The notes under the pieces are model-generated. The model worked only from the letters and a program-made list of their open reading frames with translations. It ran no database searches and was not told where the DNA came from. The position numbers and the translations under genes were made by a program. A stretch of DNA of 64,000 bases from Amphiura filiformis (Eukaryota; Echinodermata; Ophiuroidea; Amphilepidida; Amphiuridae): positions 35,128,181-35,192,180 of the forward strand of contig NC_092642.1 in NCBI RefSeq assembly GCF_039555335.1, in the 5' to 3' direction. Below are positions 55,501-64,000 of the stretch, piece by piece; positions within the stretch are counted from its first letter, which is position 1; the number at the start of each line of letters is the position of its first letter.

Positions 55501-55562
55501 AATACCTACAGCCAAAAACATCAGTCTCTGAAACCAAGTCAGAGGGAGTTTTGGTACTGGAG
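52295..55562 (+). CDS. acid lipase gene 2, exons 1-3 (partial at window edge)
   Basis: Exons 52295-52516, 54084-54201 and 55364-55562 have the same lengths (except exon 1), phases and splice sites as lipase 1. They encode a signal peptide ([19 protein letters not shown]), [44 protein letters not shown] and [19 protein letters not shown]. Exon 3 is nearly identical to that of copy 1 while introns are unrelated except for a purine-rich tract before exon 2. No exon 4-7 sequence occurs up to 64000, so the Ser/Asp/His exons are beyond the window or lost. The reading frame is intact as far as seen. Confidence 0.85.
52871..52972. repeat. 44-bp-arm hairpin in lipase 2 intron 1
   Basis: GAACAAATTTTAATCTTTAC...CAGCGCACATAAACG is followed, after a T-rich 13-nt loop, by its near-exact reverse complement. 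Another perfect palindrome (TCTGGATATTGTATT and complement) lies at 53077-53111. Confidence 0.85.
54084..54201 (+). CDS. lipase gene 2, exon 2
   Basis: 118 nt, TTTCAG to GTAAGC, phase 0 to 1. Encodes [20 protein letters not shown] and [14 protein letters not shown]. Confidence 0.88.
54748..54960. mobile_element. 213-bp MITE, TA target site
   Basis: TACACTGCCAAAACGTGGGT at the left and its inverse ACCCACGTTTTGGCAGTGTA at the right. The arms stay complementary almost to the centre (GGTTAAAATTTTTAACCAAC, AGGATTACCAGGTGAA). Located in lipase 2 intron 2. Confidence 0.9.
54979..55175. mobile_element. 197-bp element with CAGTGGCGTAACT inverted ends
   Basis: CAGTGGCGTAACT at the left, AGTTACGTCACTG at the right, and GCCCGGGGCAAG / CCCCGGGGCACGTTG inside. 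No target duplication is recognisable. Its left end is the sequence truncated in every unit of the satellite at 11.5-16.5 kb. The terminus is hAT-like. Confidence 0.65.
55364..55562 (+). CDS. lipase gene 2, exon 3
   Basis: 199 nt, TTATCAG to GTAAAT, phase 1 to 2. Encodes [20 protein letters not shown]; differs from copy 1 by a handful of bases (His-Trp to Asn-Trp, Lys to Gln after NTYS). Confidence 0.9.
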
Positions 55563-55765
55563 GTAAATAATGAGAACTTTACATGACATGTTTCCTCTAT
55601 CTTTCATGTATGTCTTTTCCCCCTGTCCGAACCTCTAGTCTCCACCTATCTGTCTCGTCTTTGAGTCTCGTCTCGTCTCTCTCTCTCCTTATCTGTCTCT
55701 GAACATCTCAAACTTTTCCACATTATTATACAGCCGAGAACCGCCAAATACGGGTAACCGCCTAG

Positions 55766-56806
55766 TCTATATAATAATACTGGTAGTCTGTGACTCTGTC
55801 TGTGCCTCTGTCTGTGACTCTGTCTGTCCGCCTATTTTCTCGGAGACTAGGGGTCGCACGTTCCTCAAACTTGGTGGGTGGGTGCAGCTTGACCCCACAC
55901 AGAACAAGTTTGTATTGGTTAGTGGGTCAAGGTCACCCAAGGTCACCCAAGGTCATCCAGGGGTCAAATTAGTAAAAACTGTTTTTCTCAGGGACTGGGG
56001 GTCGCACGTTCCTCAAACCTGACGGGTGGGTGCGTCTTGACCCGGGACAGAACAAGTTTGTATTGGTTAGTGGGTCAAGGTCACCAGAGGTCATCTAAGG
56101 GTCAAATTAGTAAAAACTGTCATATGGGCATGCAACTTGGTGGGTAGGAGCATCTTGACCTAAGACGGAACAAGTTTGTATTGGTTAGTGGGTCAAGGTC
56201 ACCCAGGGGTAATCTGAGGTCAAATTAGTAAAAACTGTTTTCCGCCTATTTTCTCGGAGACTAGGGGTCGCACGTTCCTCAAACTTGGTGGGTGAGTGCA
56301 TCTGGACCTCAGACAGAACAAGTTTGTTTCGGATAATGGGCCAAGATCACCCGAGGTCATTTAGGGGTCATCTGAGGTCAAATTAGTAAAAACTGTCGTA
56401 TGAGTATGAAACTTGGTGGGTACAGTCAACTTTTATAGTCAAATTTTTGGAAGGTAATTTTGGGGTCATCCGGGGTCACGCAGGGGTCATCTGAGGTCAA
56501 ATGAGGAAAAATGTCGTATGGGCATGAAACTTGGTGGGTATAGTCAACTTTTAGAGTCAAATTTTTGGAAGGTCATTTTGGGGTCATCCAAGGTCAAATT
56601 ACTAAAAACTGTCATATGGGCATGAAACGTGATGGCACAGTCAACATTTAAAGCCAAATTTTGGAAGGTCATTTCCAGGTCACAAGGGGTCATCTGAGGT
56701 CAAATTTTTAAAAACTGTCCTATGGGCATAAAACTTGGTGAGTAAAGTCACCATCAGCCAGGTAATCGCGACAGCCGAGAACCGCCAAATACGGGTAACC
56801 GCCTAG
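55766..56806 (+). mobile_element. Helitron-like non-autonomous element, unit 1
   Basis: The sequence GAACCGCCAAATACGGGTAA-CCGCCTAG occurs at 55738-55765, 56779-56806 and 57740-57767. The first two are followed directly by TC, the third by T. Helitrons start with TC and end in CTRR followed by host T, so 55766-56806 reads as one element joined head-to-tail to the next, with the 3' end of a third copy before it. The body repeats CGCACGTTCCTCAAACTTGG and many AGGTCA half-sites. The terminal hairpin is weak, and no Rep/helicase is present. Confidence 0.5.
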
Positions 56807-57767
56807 TCTTACTATAATTCACCAGAATCTGTCCATCTGTCTGTTTGTTTGTCTGTCTGTCCGCCTCTTTTCTCGGAGAATGGGGGTCGCACGTTCCTCA
56901 AACTTGGTGGGTGGGTGTATCTTGACCCCAGGCAGAACGAGTTTATATTGGTTAGTGGGTCAAGGTCACCCAAGGTCATCCAGGGGTCAAATTAGTAAAA
57001 ACTGTTTTTCTCTGAGACGGGGGGCGCACATTCCTTCAACTTGGTGGGTGGGTGTATCTTGACCCCAGGCAGAACGAGTTTATATTGGTTAGTGGGTCAA
57101 GGTCACCCAAGGTCATCCAGGGGTCAAATTAGTAAAAACTGTTTTTCTCAGAGACTGGGGGTAGCACGTTCCTCAAACTTGACGGGTGGGTGCGTCTTGA
57201 CCCGGGACAGAACACGTTTGTATTGGTTAGTGGGTCAAGGTCACCAGAGGTCATCTAGGGGTCAAATTAGTAAAAACTGTCATATGAAACTTGGAGGGTA
57301 GGTACATCTTGACCTAGGACAGAACAAGTTTGTATTGATTAGTGGGTCAAGGTCACCCAAGGTCATCCAGGGTCAAATTAGTAAAAACTGTTTTCCGCCT
57401 ATTTTCTCGGAGACAGGGGTCGCACGTTCCTCAAACTTGGTGGGTGGGTGCAACAGTAGTAAAAACTGTTGTATGGGCATGAAACTTGGTAGGTACAGTC
57501 AACTTTTATAGTCAAATTTTTGGAAGGTCATTTTGGGGTCATCCAAGGTCAAATTACTAAAACTGTCATATGGGCATGAAACGTGGTGGGTACAGTCAAC
57601 ATTTAGAGCCAAATTTTGGAAGGTCATTTTGAGGTCACAAGGGGTCATCTGAGGTCAAATTAGTAAAAACGGTCCTATGGGCATAAAACTTGGTGAGCAG
57701 GCCTACAGTCACCATCAGCCAGGTAATCGCGACAGCCGAGAACCGCCAAATACGGGTAACCGCCTAG
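56807..57767 (+). mobile_element. Helitron-like non-autonomous element, unit 2
   Basis: Second unit, starting TCTTACTATAATTCACCAGA and ending CCGCCTAG before host T. Its body parallels unit 1 but with an internal duplication of ~150 bp (two GTATCTTGACCCCAGGCAGA blocks). Confidence 0.5.
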
Positions 57768-57849
57768 TGTTCTATAATGTCTCTCTCTTTCTCTCATAGC
57801 ACAAACACCATTATACTAAAGATATAGTATACTGCACAATGCTTTCTTC

Positions 57850-58025
57850 TGAATATTACACATAGTAAAACTGTTATTTTCTGACGACTGCTCAAATGTT
57901 ATCATCTGAAGATTGCACAAACGGTATCTCCAGAAGAGTTCACAAATGTTATCTTCTGAAGATTTGCACAAATGCTATATCGTCTGAAGATGTCACAAAT
58001 TCTATAATATCTTCTGAAGAAAGCA
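57850..58025. repeat. degenerate ~27-bp TTATCTTCTGAAGATTGCAC array
   Basis: Six or so units of NTATCTTCTGAAGATNNCACAAATG. Related units occur at 33385-33665, 35033-35113 and 60478-60540. Confidence 0.7.
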
Positions 58026-58123
58026 AGCATATACAAGAGCAGGTATTCCTTTGTTGGAAACAGTATTGTTTTCCCTGTATGAACACATTTTCACTTTTCC
58101 TTGACCCTTGGTAATTGTTTCTT

Positions 58124-59113
58124 TACACAGCCGTGACGCTAGTCACGGCTGTGTCTTTTTCCTTATTACACAGCCGTGACGCTAGTCACGGCTGTGTCTT
58201 TTTTCTTACAGGTTCTTTCTGCCGACCACTACATTTGCTCTAGCACTCACATGCTTACACCGATTTGGACCTAACTTGGTCACAACCATCATTGACCATG
58301 CCCCTACATGTCACATGAAACTCGTGGGGTCAAAGGTCACGCTGGGGTCATAGGGGTCAAAAACGTGATTTCAACTCAAAATGCTTCTTCTCCTACAGAT
58401 TACGTATGACGGTGACCCCACTTGCACACATGCATTGCTATTACCCAGTGTCTATGGGGTCCTCACAGATTTGGGGTCAAAGGTCATTAAGGGGTCACTT
58501 CCGGTATAAAACGAAAAACCTTCAAAAATTTTTATTTGCTAAGAAAAACATAGGACAGTAACGGAATTTTCACACATAAATTGTAGTTACCCTGTGTATA
58601 TGTGGTATTTTTTTATTTAGGGTCGAAGGTCATTAAGGGCTACTTCCGGTATAAAACGAAATACCTTTAAAATGCTTCTTCTCCCACAAATTACGTAGGA
58701 CAGTGACAACACTTGCACACATGCATTGCTATTACCCAGTGTCTATGTGGTCCTCACAGATTTGGGGTCAAAGGTTATTAAGGGGTCACTTCCGGTATAA
58801 AACGAAAAACCTTCAAAAATTTTTATTTGCTAAGAAAAACATAGGAGAGTAACGGTATGTTCACACATGAATTGTGGTTACCCAATTCATATGTGGTATT
58901 TTTATTTGGGGTCAAAGGTCATTAAGGGGTCACTTCCGGTCTGAGACGAAAAATGCCCTTCTGTCACAAATAACATAGCAAAGTGGTGCCACGTGCACCC
59001 ATATATTGACATTAGCAAATGTCTATGGGCGTTTTCATATATTTTGGGGTCAAAGGTCATTAAGGGGTTACAACACGGCTGTGTTCGTGGTCTTAGACCA
59101 CAGCTAAGTCTAG
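58124..59113 (+). mobile_element. Helitron-like element, second family, copy A
   Basis: Starts with the palindrome ACACAGCCGTGACGCTAGTC-ACGGCTGTGT (present twice). It ends ACACGGCTGTGTTCG, then the hairpin GTGGTCTTAGACCAC, 8 nt, CTAG and host T. A hairpin shortly before CTAG|T is the classical Helitron 3' end, and the start and end share inverted ACACAGCCGT. The interior has ~290-bp tandem sub-repeats with GGGGTCAAAGGTCA and CACTTCCGGTATAAAACGAA. Confidence 0.55.
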
Positions 59114-59114
59114 T

Positions 59115-60391
59115 TACACAGCCGTGACGTTAGTCACGGCTGTGTCTTTTTTTCTTACAGGTTCTTTCTTCTTTCTTTCTTCTTTCTTCTTCTTTCTGCC
59201 GACCACTTCATTTGCTCTAGCACTTACATGCTTACACCGATTTTGACCTAACTTGGTCATAACCATCATTGACCATGCCCCTACATGTCATATGAAACTC
59301 GTGGGGTCAAAGGTCACGCAGGGGTCATAGGGGTCAAAAACGTGATTTCAACTCAAAATGCTTCTTCTCTCACAGATTACATAGGACGGTGACACCACTT
59401 GCACACATGAATTGTTATTATCCCGTGTCTATGGGGTCCTCACAGATTTGGGGTCAAAGGTCATTAAAGGGTCACTTCCGGTATAAAACGAAAAATCTTC
59501 AAAAATTTTTATTTGCTAAGAAAAACATAGGACAGTAACGGTATGTTCACACATAAATTGTAGTTACCCTGTGTATATGTGGTATTTTTTTATTTAGGGT
59601 CAAAGGTCATTAAGGGCCACTTCCGGTATAAAACGAAATACCTTTAAAATGCTTCTTCTCCGACAAATTACGTAGGACAGTGACAGCACTTGCACACATG
59701 CATTGTTATTACCCAGTGTCTATGGGGTCCTCACAGATTTGGGGTCAAAGGTCATTAAGGGGTCACTTCCGGTATAAAACGAAAAACCTTCAAAATTTTT
59801 TATTTGCTAAGAAAAACATAGGACAGTAACGGTATGTTCACACATACATTGTAGTTACCCTGTGTATATGTGGTATTTTTTATTAAGTGTCAAAGGTCAT
59901 TAAGGGGCCACTTCCGGTACAAAACGAAATACCTTTTAAATGCTTCTTCTCCCACAAATTACGTAGGACAGTAACACCACTTGCATACATGCATTGTTAT
60001 TACCCAGTGTCTATGGGGTCCTCACAGATTTGGGGTCAAAGGTCATTAAGGGGTCACTTCCGGTATAAAACGAAAAACCTTCAATTTTTTTTTATTTGCT
60101 AAGAAAAACATAGGACAGTAACGGTATGTTCACACATGAATTATGGGTACCCAATTCATATGTGGTATTTTTTATTTGGGGTCAAATGTCATTAAGGGGT
60201 CACTTCCGGTCTGAGACGAAAAACCTTCAAAATGCCCCTTCTGCCACAAGTAACATAGCAAAGTGGTGCCACATGCACCCATGCATTGACATTAGCCAAT
60301 GTCTTTGGCCGTTTTCATATATTTTGTGGTCAAAGGTCATTAGGGGTAACAACACGGCTGTGTTCGTGGGTTAGACCACAGCTTAGTCTAG
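59115..60391 (+). mobile_element. Helitron-like element, second family, copy B
   Basis: Directly follows copy A after a single T. Same head palindrome (with one base changed) and same tail (GTGGGTTAGACCACAGCTTAG-TCTAG, hairpin mutated). It has one more internal ~290-bp sub-repeat than copy A. Confidence 0.55.
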
Positions 60392-60399
60392 TTACTGTT

Positions 60400-61970
60400 T
60401 GTTATTGTATTAGACATGTATATTTTAATGCATTAAGGAATATGAAGAAAGTCTGTCTGCATGCAGATAAGATATCATGCCATCCTCTGAAAATAACACA
60501 CATGCTTCTGAAGATAGCACAAATCATCTGAATATATCACGCTGGCGTATCATCATGATCATTGTATATAGGCCTATATACAGGGTGTCCCATAAAAAAT
60601 TACCGAGTGAATAAAATTGAACGTAAGTTGAGAAGTAGACATCAGAATAAAAAAATTCAAAATGACAGGAAATTAAACAGGGAATCCAAAAATGATATTA
60701 GTTTCCCAGTAGGAAGATGGTTAGGGAGGTAGTGGACTTTGAATAGCAACATTTTTCATAAAAAATGTTTGATCTTCAGTGATATATATTTTTACATATT
60801 ACACGCTATGCTGAAAAGAACATCATATTTGAGTTCCTTGGCTCAAGAGCTTTAAAAAATGTATACTTTTATTGTGATACCTGCAACAGGTTTCGCTGTG
60901 TGCGAACATATTTGAAACACACGTTTGAGGCATTCCGAATAGGGATTTACACACAAACAGTGCAATTTAAGGCATTATCTGTAATCAAGGGATTTGCACT
61001 AGAAATTCACTAAACTTAAAGACAGAGTAACCTTTTTTAGTTTCTAAATGATTGTTCTTAAGTCTTTACAACATAAAACCAATTAAAAGAAGCAAATATA
61101 TCAATATACCCCCATTTTTTTGAAATTTTTAGTTAAATTTACATATCAATCCTCCATATCAATCCTCGGCTCCACCCTGTCATGTTTTCATTAAAATCAA
61201 AATAACTTAAGAATGCTTTATGCTACATAAATTGTTATGGTATCAATACAAAGGTCTCATCAAAATGCAGCGCATAGCCTATTTTGTTGTTCATGACATA
61301 CGAAAATTGTATTTGATTCGGTTGACTGGTTCCGGAGAAAGGAACGATTGAATAATGCGTGCATCAATGCAGTTCATTCCAAGTTTGATCAACAGGCGCT
61401 TTTTGGGCGAGAAATGCGGAGCATTTCTCGCCCTTTGCGCTGGGTTTTGACATACATATTGGTCACAGCGTTGCAGAAAATATTCGTGCTGTCTATATAC
61501 TCGGGAAATTACAGAGGCGAGAGTGTTCATGAAAATTTGTAATTATTACTTCATTTTGATATCTAATCAGTGCTATAAAGTCATTTTAGGCAGCAATGTG
61601 TTTGTATTAAAAGAGATAATAAAACATGTTGTTGTAGAACTAGAATTACTTTTATGCAAATCCGAAAGTTGCAACAGATTATTTTCATTTCTTTGTTTGT
61701 CAAGCATGATTGCCAGTTTTTACGTAACATTGGGCGCAAGGTACCACTAGGGCGTAAATAGATTAATTTACCGCGCCTACTGATAGTCGGTCACCGAATC
61801 AACTATTCACACACCGGATTTATTTGTCAACCTCACTGAGTCAATTAATTTATGTCAACATGTCCAGATAAGAGCTGGCTATCTAATTCGGAGATCGTCT
61901 TTGTTTACTAAAGAGATTACTGGGTACTAGCATTGGTTTGAATTACTTTGCGGAACTTTTTACGGTGAAA
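60400..61970. other. non-coding stretch with transposon-like fragments
   Basis: At 60582 CAGGGTGTCCCATAAAAAAT resembles a mariner-type end; a similar ACGGTGTCCCAGAAAAACGG is at 28750. 61406-61434 is a perfect 13-bp-stem hairpin (GGGCGAGAAATGC-GGA-complement). No gene; lipase exons 4-7 were looked for and not seen. Confidence 0.45.
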
Positions 61971-61974
61971 ATAT

Positions 61975-62480
61975 ATTCGATTTGTAAGAAAACGAGAGTA
62001 TGTTTGGCCGTTTCAACGAATGAAAACGAGTGAGAATTTCAAAAGTTATGGTTTGAAGAAAATATGACATTAAAAGTTATATGCCAGGCCTATAATTGTT
62101 TCCACAGCATATCAACGAATAAAATCTATGGTTATAATCAGGCGTTCATACATTTGCAGACCTCCTGGAGACCAGCACAGCATGAGATGCGAGTGTATTG
62201 ATATTACATGATTAAAACATATAGACCCTATTTCCAGGGTCTATGATTAAAACCTTTATGGACGTAAAAGTCAAAGTAACAATATCCTATATCCTGTATC
62301 GTTTTATGGATAAAAATGACTCAAAATGTCATTAATGAAATAATTGATTTCTTAAACATCAGTTTTGTTTTTTCAACGGGAAAAATTCGATGCAATTTCA
62401 GGGCCTATCTATGATATGGGCATAATTTATACATGTAGGCCTATTGAACAATATACCCCCATTTGACATGTATTAAAAAT
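61975..62480. repeat. dispersed repeat, partner of 22450-23030
   Basis: Collinear with the intron 1 copy of lipase 1: GCCGTTTCAACGAATGAAAA, TCGTTTTATGGATAAAAATG, TTTTCAACGGGAAAAATTCG and GGGCATAATTTATACATG. Diverged by roughly a few bases per line. Confidence 0.75.
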
Positions 62481-62489
62481 AGGAGAAAG

Positions 62490-63560
62490 GCGCTATAACT
62501 GATAATAGCGATATTAGCGCTCTTTTTTTATACTAGACGCAATTGCGCTATTTTGTCATTCGTTTCTACACATAATTGCGATAATAGCACTGCTATTATC
62601 AAAAAGTGCTAATTTCGCTATTATCAGTGTATTTTTTAGACTTAGAAGAAAATCAGTTTGGTGAAAATGGCTCTTAGACAAAATTGCGCAATTATGCAAT
62701 TTTCACTTTACCCCACCACTCAAGTGATAATAGCGCTATTTCGCTATTTTCAAAATGGCCTTTAGACAAAATTGCGCAATTTTGCAATTTTCACTTTACC
62801 CCACCACTCAAGTGATAATAGCGCTATTTCGCTATTTTCAAAAATGGCCTTTAGACAAAATTGCGCAATTTTGCAATTTTCACTTTACCCCAGCACTCAA
62901 GTGATAATAGCGCTATTTCGCTATTTTCAAAATGGCCTTTAGACAAAATTGCGCAATTATGCAATTTTCACTTTACCCCACCACTCAAGTGATAATAGCG
63001 CTATTTCGCTATTTTCAAAATGGCCTTTAGACAAAATTGCGCAATTATGCAATTTTCACTTTACCCCACCACTCGAGTGATAATGGCGCTATGTCGCTGT
63101 TGTCAAGAATGGCCTTTAAACAAAATTGCGCAATTATGCAATTTTCACTTTACCCCACCACTCAAGTGATAATAGCGCTATTTCGCTATTTTCAAAATGG
63201 CCTTTAGACAAAATTGCGCAATTTTGCAATTTTCACTTTACCCCACCACTCAAGTGATAATAGCGCTATTTCGCTATTTTCAAAAATGGCCTTTAGACAA
63301 AATTGCGCAATTTTGCAATTTTCACTTTACCCCACCACTCAAGTGATAATAGCGCTATTTCGCTATTTTCAAAATGGCCTTTAGACAAAATTGCGCAATT
63401 TTGCAATTTTCACTTTACCCCACCACTCAAGTGATAATAGCGCTATTTCGCTATTTTCAAAATGGCCTTTAGACAAAATTGCGCAATTATGCAATTTTCA
63501 CTTTACCCCACCACGCAAGTGATAATAGCGCTATTTTGCTATTTTCAAAAATGGCCTTCA
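62490..63560. repeat. 88-bp tandem array (ten copies)
   Basis: CCCCACCACTCAAGTGATAA recurs at 62711, 62799, 62888, 62976, 63064, 63153, 63241, 63330, 63418 and 63506. Each unit holds TAGCGCTATTTCGCTATTTTC and AAAATTGCGCAATTTTGCAA, both with dyad symmetry. Sequence at 62490-62640 is a degenerate AGCGCTA/ATTGCG-rich precursor-like stretch. Sub-units differ mainly by ATTATGC versus ATTTTGC. Confidence 0.92.
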
Positions 63561-63689
63561 AAAATGAGTGGTATTTTTTGTTTTGAAAAAATTGACTTTC
63601 AACTGAAAGGCCCTGTACAAAGCATTAGGGATTTTGCAATGTCCCCTTTCAGAACCGTGACAAGTGGGTAAATGCAATAGATGGAAAAA

Positions 63690-64000
63690 CCCGTTCGGCT
63701 GCTGCATGTATGTTATTAAGAAAAATAGAAACACATTTTGGCCGTAAATCCCCAGATGTGAAGGAAATGCGTAACCATCAGACCTAACACGTCAGACCTA
63801 AGAGTTCACACTTTCTTACTTGCCCTGCGGGGCTCTTCCGTTTTGGTCCCACTTGGAGCACGTTCTCGAAACGTTTCCGCTGCTGCGTGTATGTTATTAA
63901 AGAAATGAGCAGTTCAGTTTCTTTCTTACCCTGCGGGGCTCTTCCGTTCTGGTCCCACTGGGAGTATGTTCTCGAAACGTTTGGGCTGCTGCGTGTATGC
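63690..64000. repeat. ~106-bp repeat running off the window
   Basis: CCCTGCGGGGCTCTTCCGTT begins at 63823 and 63929, and a partial CGGCTGCTGCATGTATGTTA at 63693. The array probably continues beyond 64000. No gene. Confidence 0.7.

Noticed and set aside
61406-61434. Hairpin resembling a rho-independent terminator
   Set aside because: Eukaryotic context and no T-tract following; kept only as a hairpin note.
62480-63560. CRISPR-like array of regular repeats
   Set aside because: Units are contiguous 88-bp tandem copies without unique spacers, in an animal genome.
55563-64000. Exons 4-7 of lipase 2
   Set aside because: I looked for the [23 protein letters not shown] and HLDFIW coding sequences and did not find them; they may lie beyond the window.

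Overview
The window is animal (metazoan) genomic DNA: low gene density, GT-AG introns, one intronless receptor gene, one complete multi-exon gene with a partial tandem copy, and about two thirds repeats. The mobile-element mix, the single-exon LRR receptor and the many copies of the octamer TAGGCCTA suggest a marine invertebrate, probably a deuterostome such as an echinoderm or hemichordate. The taxon is an inference; no marker gene fixes it.

Layout. 1-3.8 kb: a broken non-LTR reverse transcriptase and a ~120-bp tandem array invaded by a foldback element and a SINE-like sequence. 3.96-7.29 kb (minus): an intact intronless leucine-rich-repeat GPCR of 1108 residues. 11.5-16.5 kb: a ~986-bp satellite built from a dead reverse-transcriptase fragment, a DNA-transposon end and a GC-rich minisatellite, with a solo-LTR-like insertion. 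16.6-19.3 kb: two large foldback elements.

20.0-38.8 kb (plus): a complete seven-exon acid lipase gene (gastric/lysosomal acid lipase family, 448 residues, Ser-Asp-His triad present). Its introns carry a 5.25-kb hAT-like element with a perfect 8-bp target duplication, a TTAA-flanked element, several MITEs and a 600-bp purine/pyrimidine microsatellite. A MITE begins 7 bp after the stop codon.

41.7-50.2 kb: a Ty3/gypsy-like LTR retrotransposon with near-identical 142/141-bp LTRs and a tRNA-Leu-type primer site. It was inserted in a 42-bp minisatellite and is itself broken in the RT domain by a 2.64-kb transposon. That transposon has a TA target duplication and long inverted ends, each carrying a tRNA-like sequence. 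52.3-55.6 kb: exons 1-3 of a second lipase gene, whose remaining exons must lie past the window edge or be lost. Its intron 3 is swollen by two families of Helitron-like tandem elements (55.7-60.4 kb) dense in AGGTCA nuclear-receptor half-sites. The window ends in an 88-bp tandem array and a ~106-bp repeat.

The receptor and the lipases show no sign of working together. The two lipases are a recent tandem duplication on the same strand, with exons conserved and introns rebuilt by transposons. The most unusual structures are the transposon with tRNA-like inverted ends, the head-to-tail Helitron-like concatemers and the satellite grown from a deleted RT fragment. All boundaries and similarities were judged by eye.
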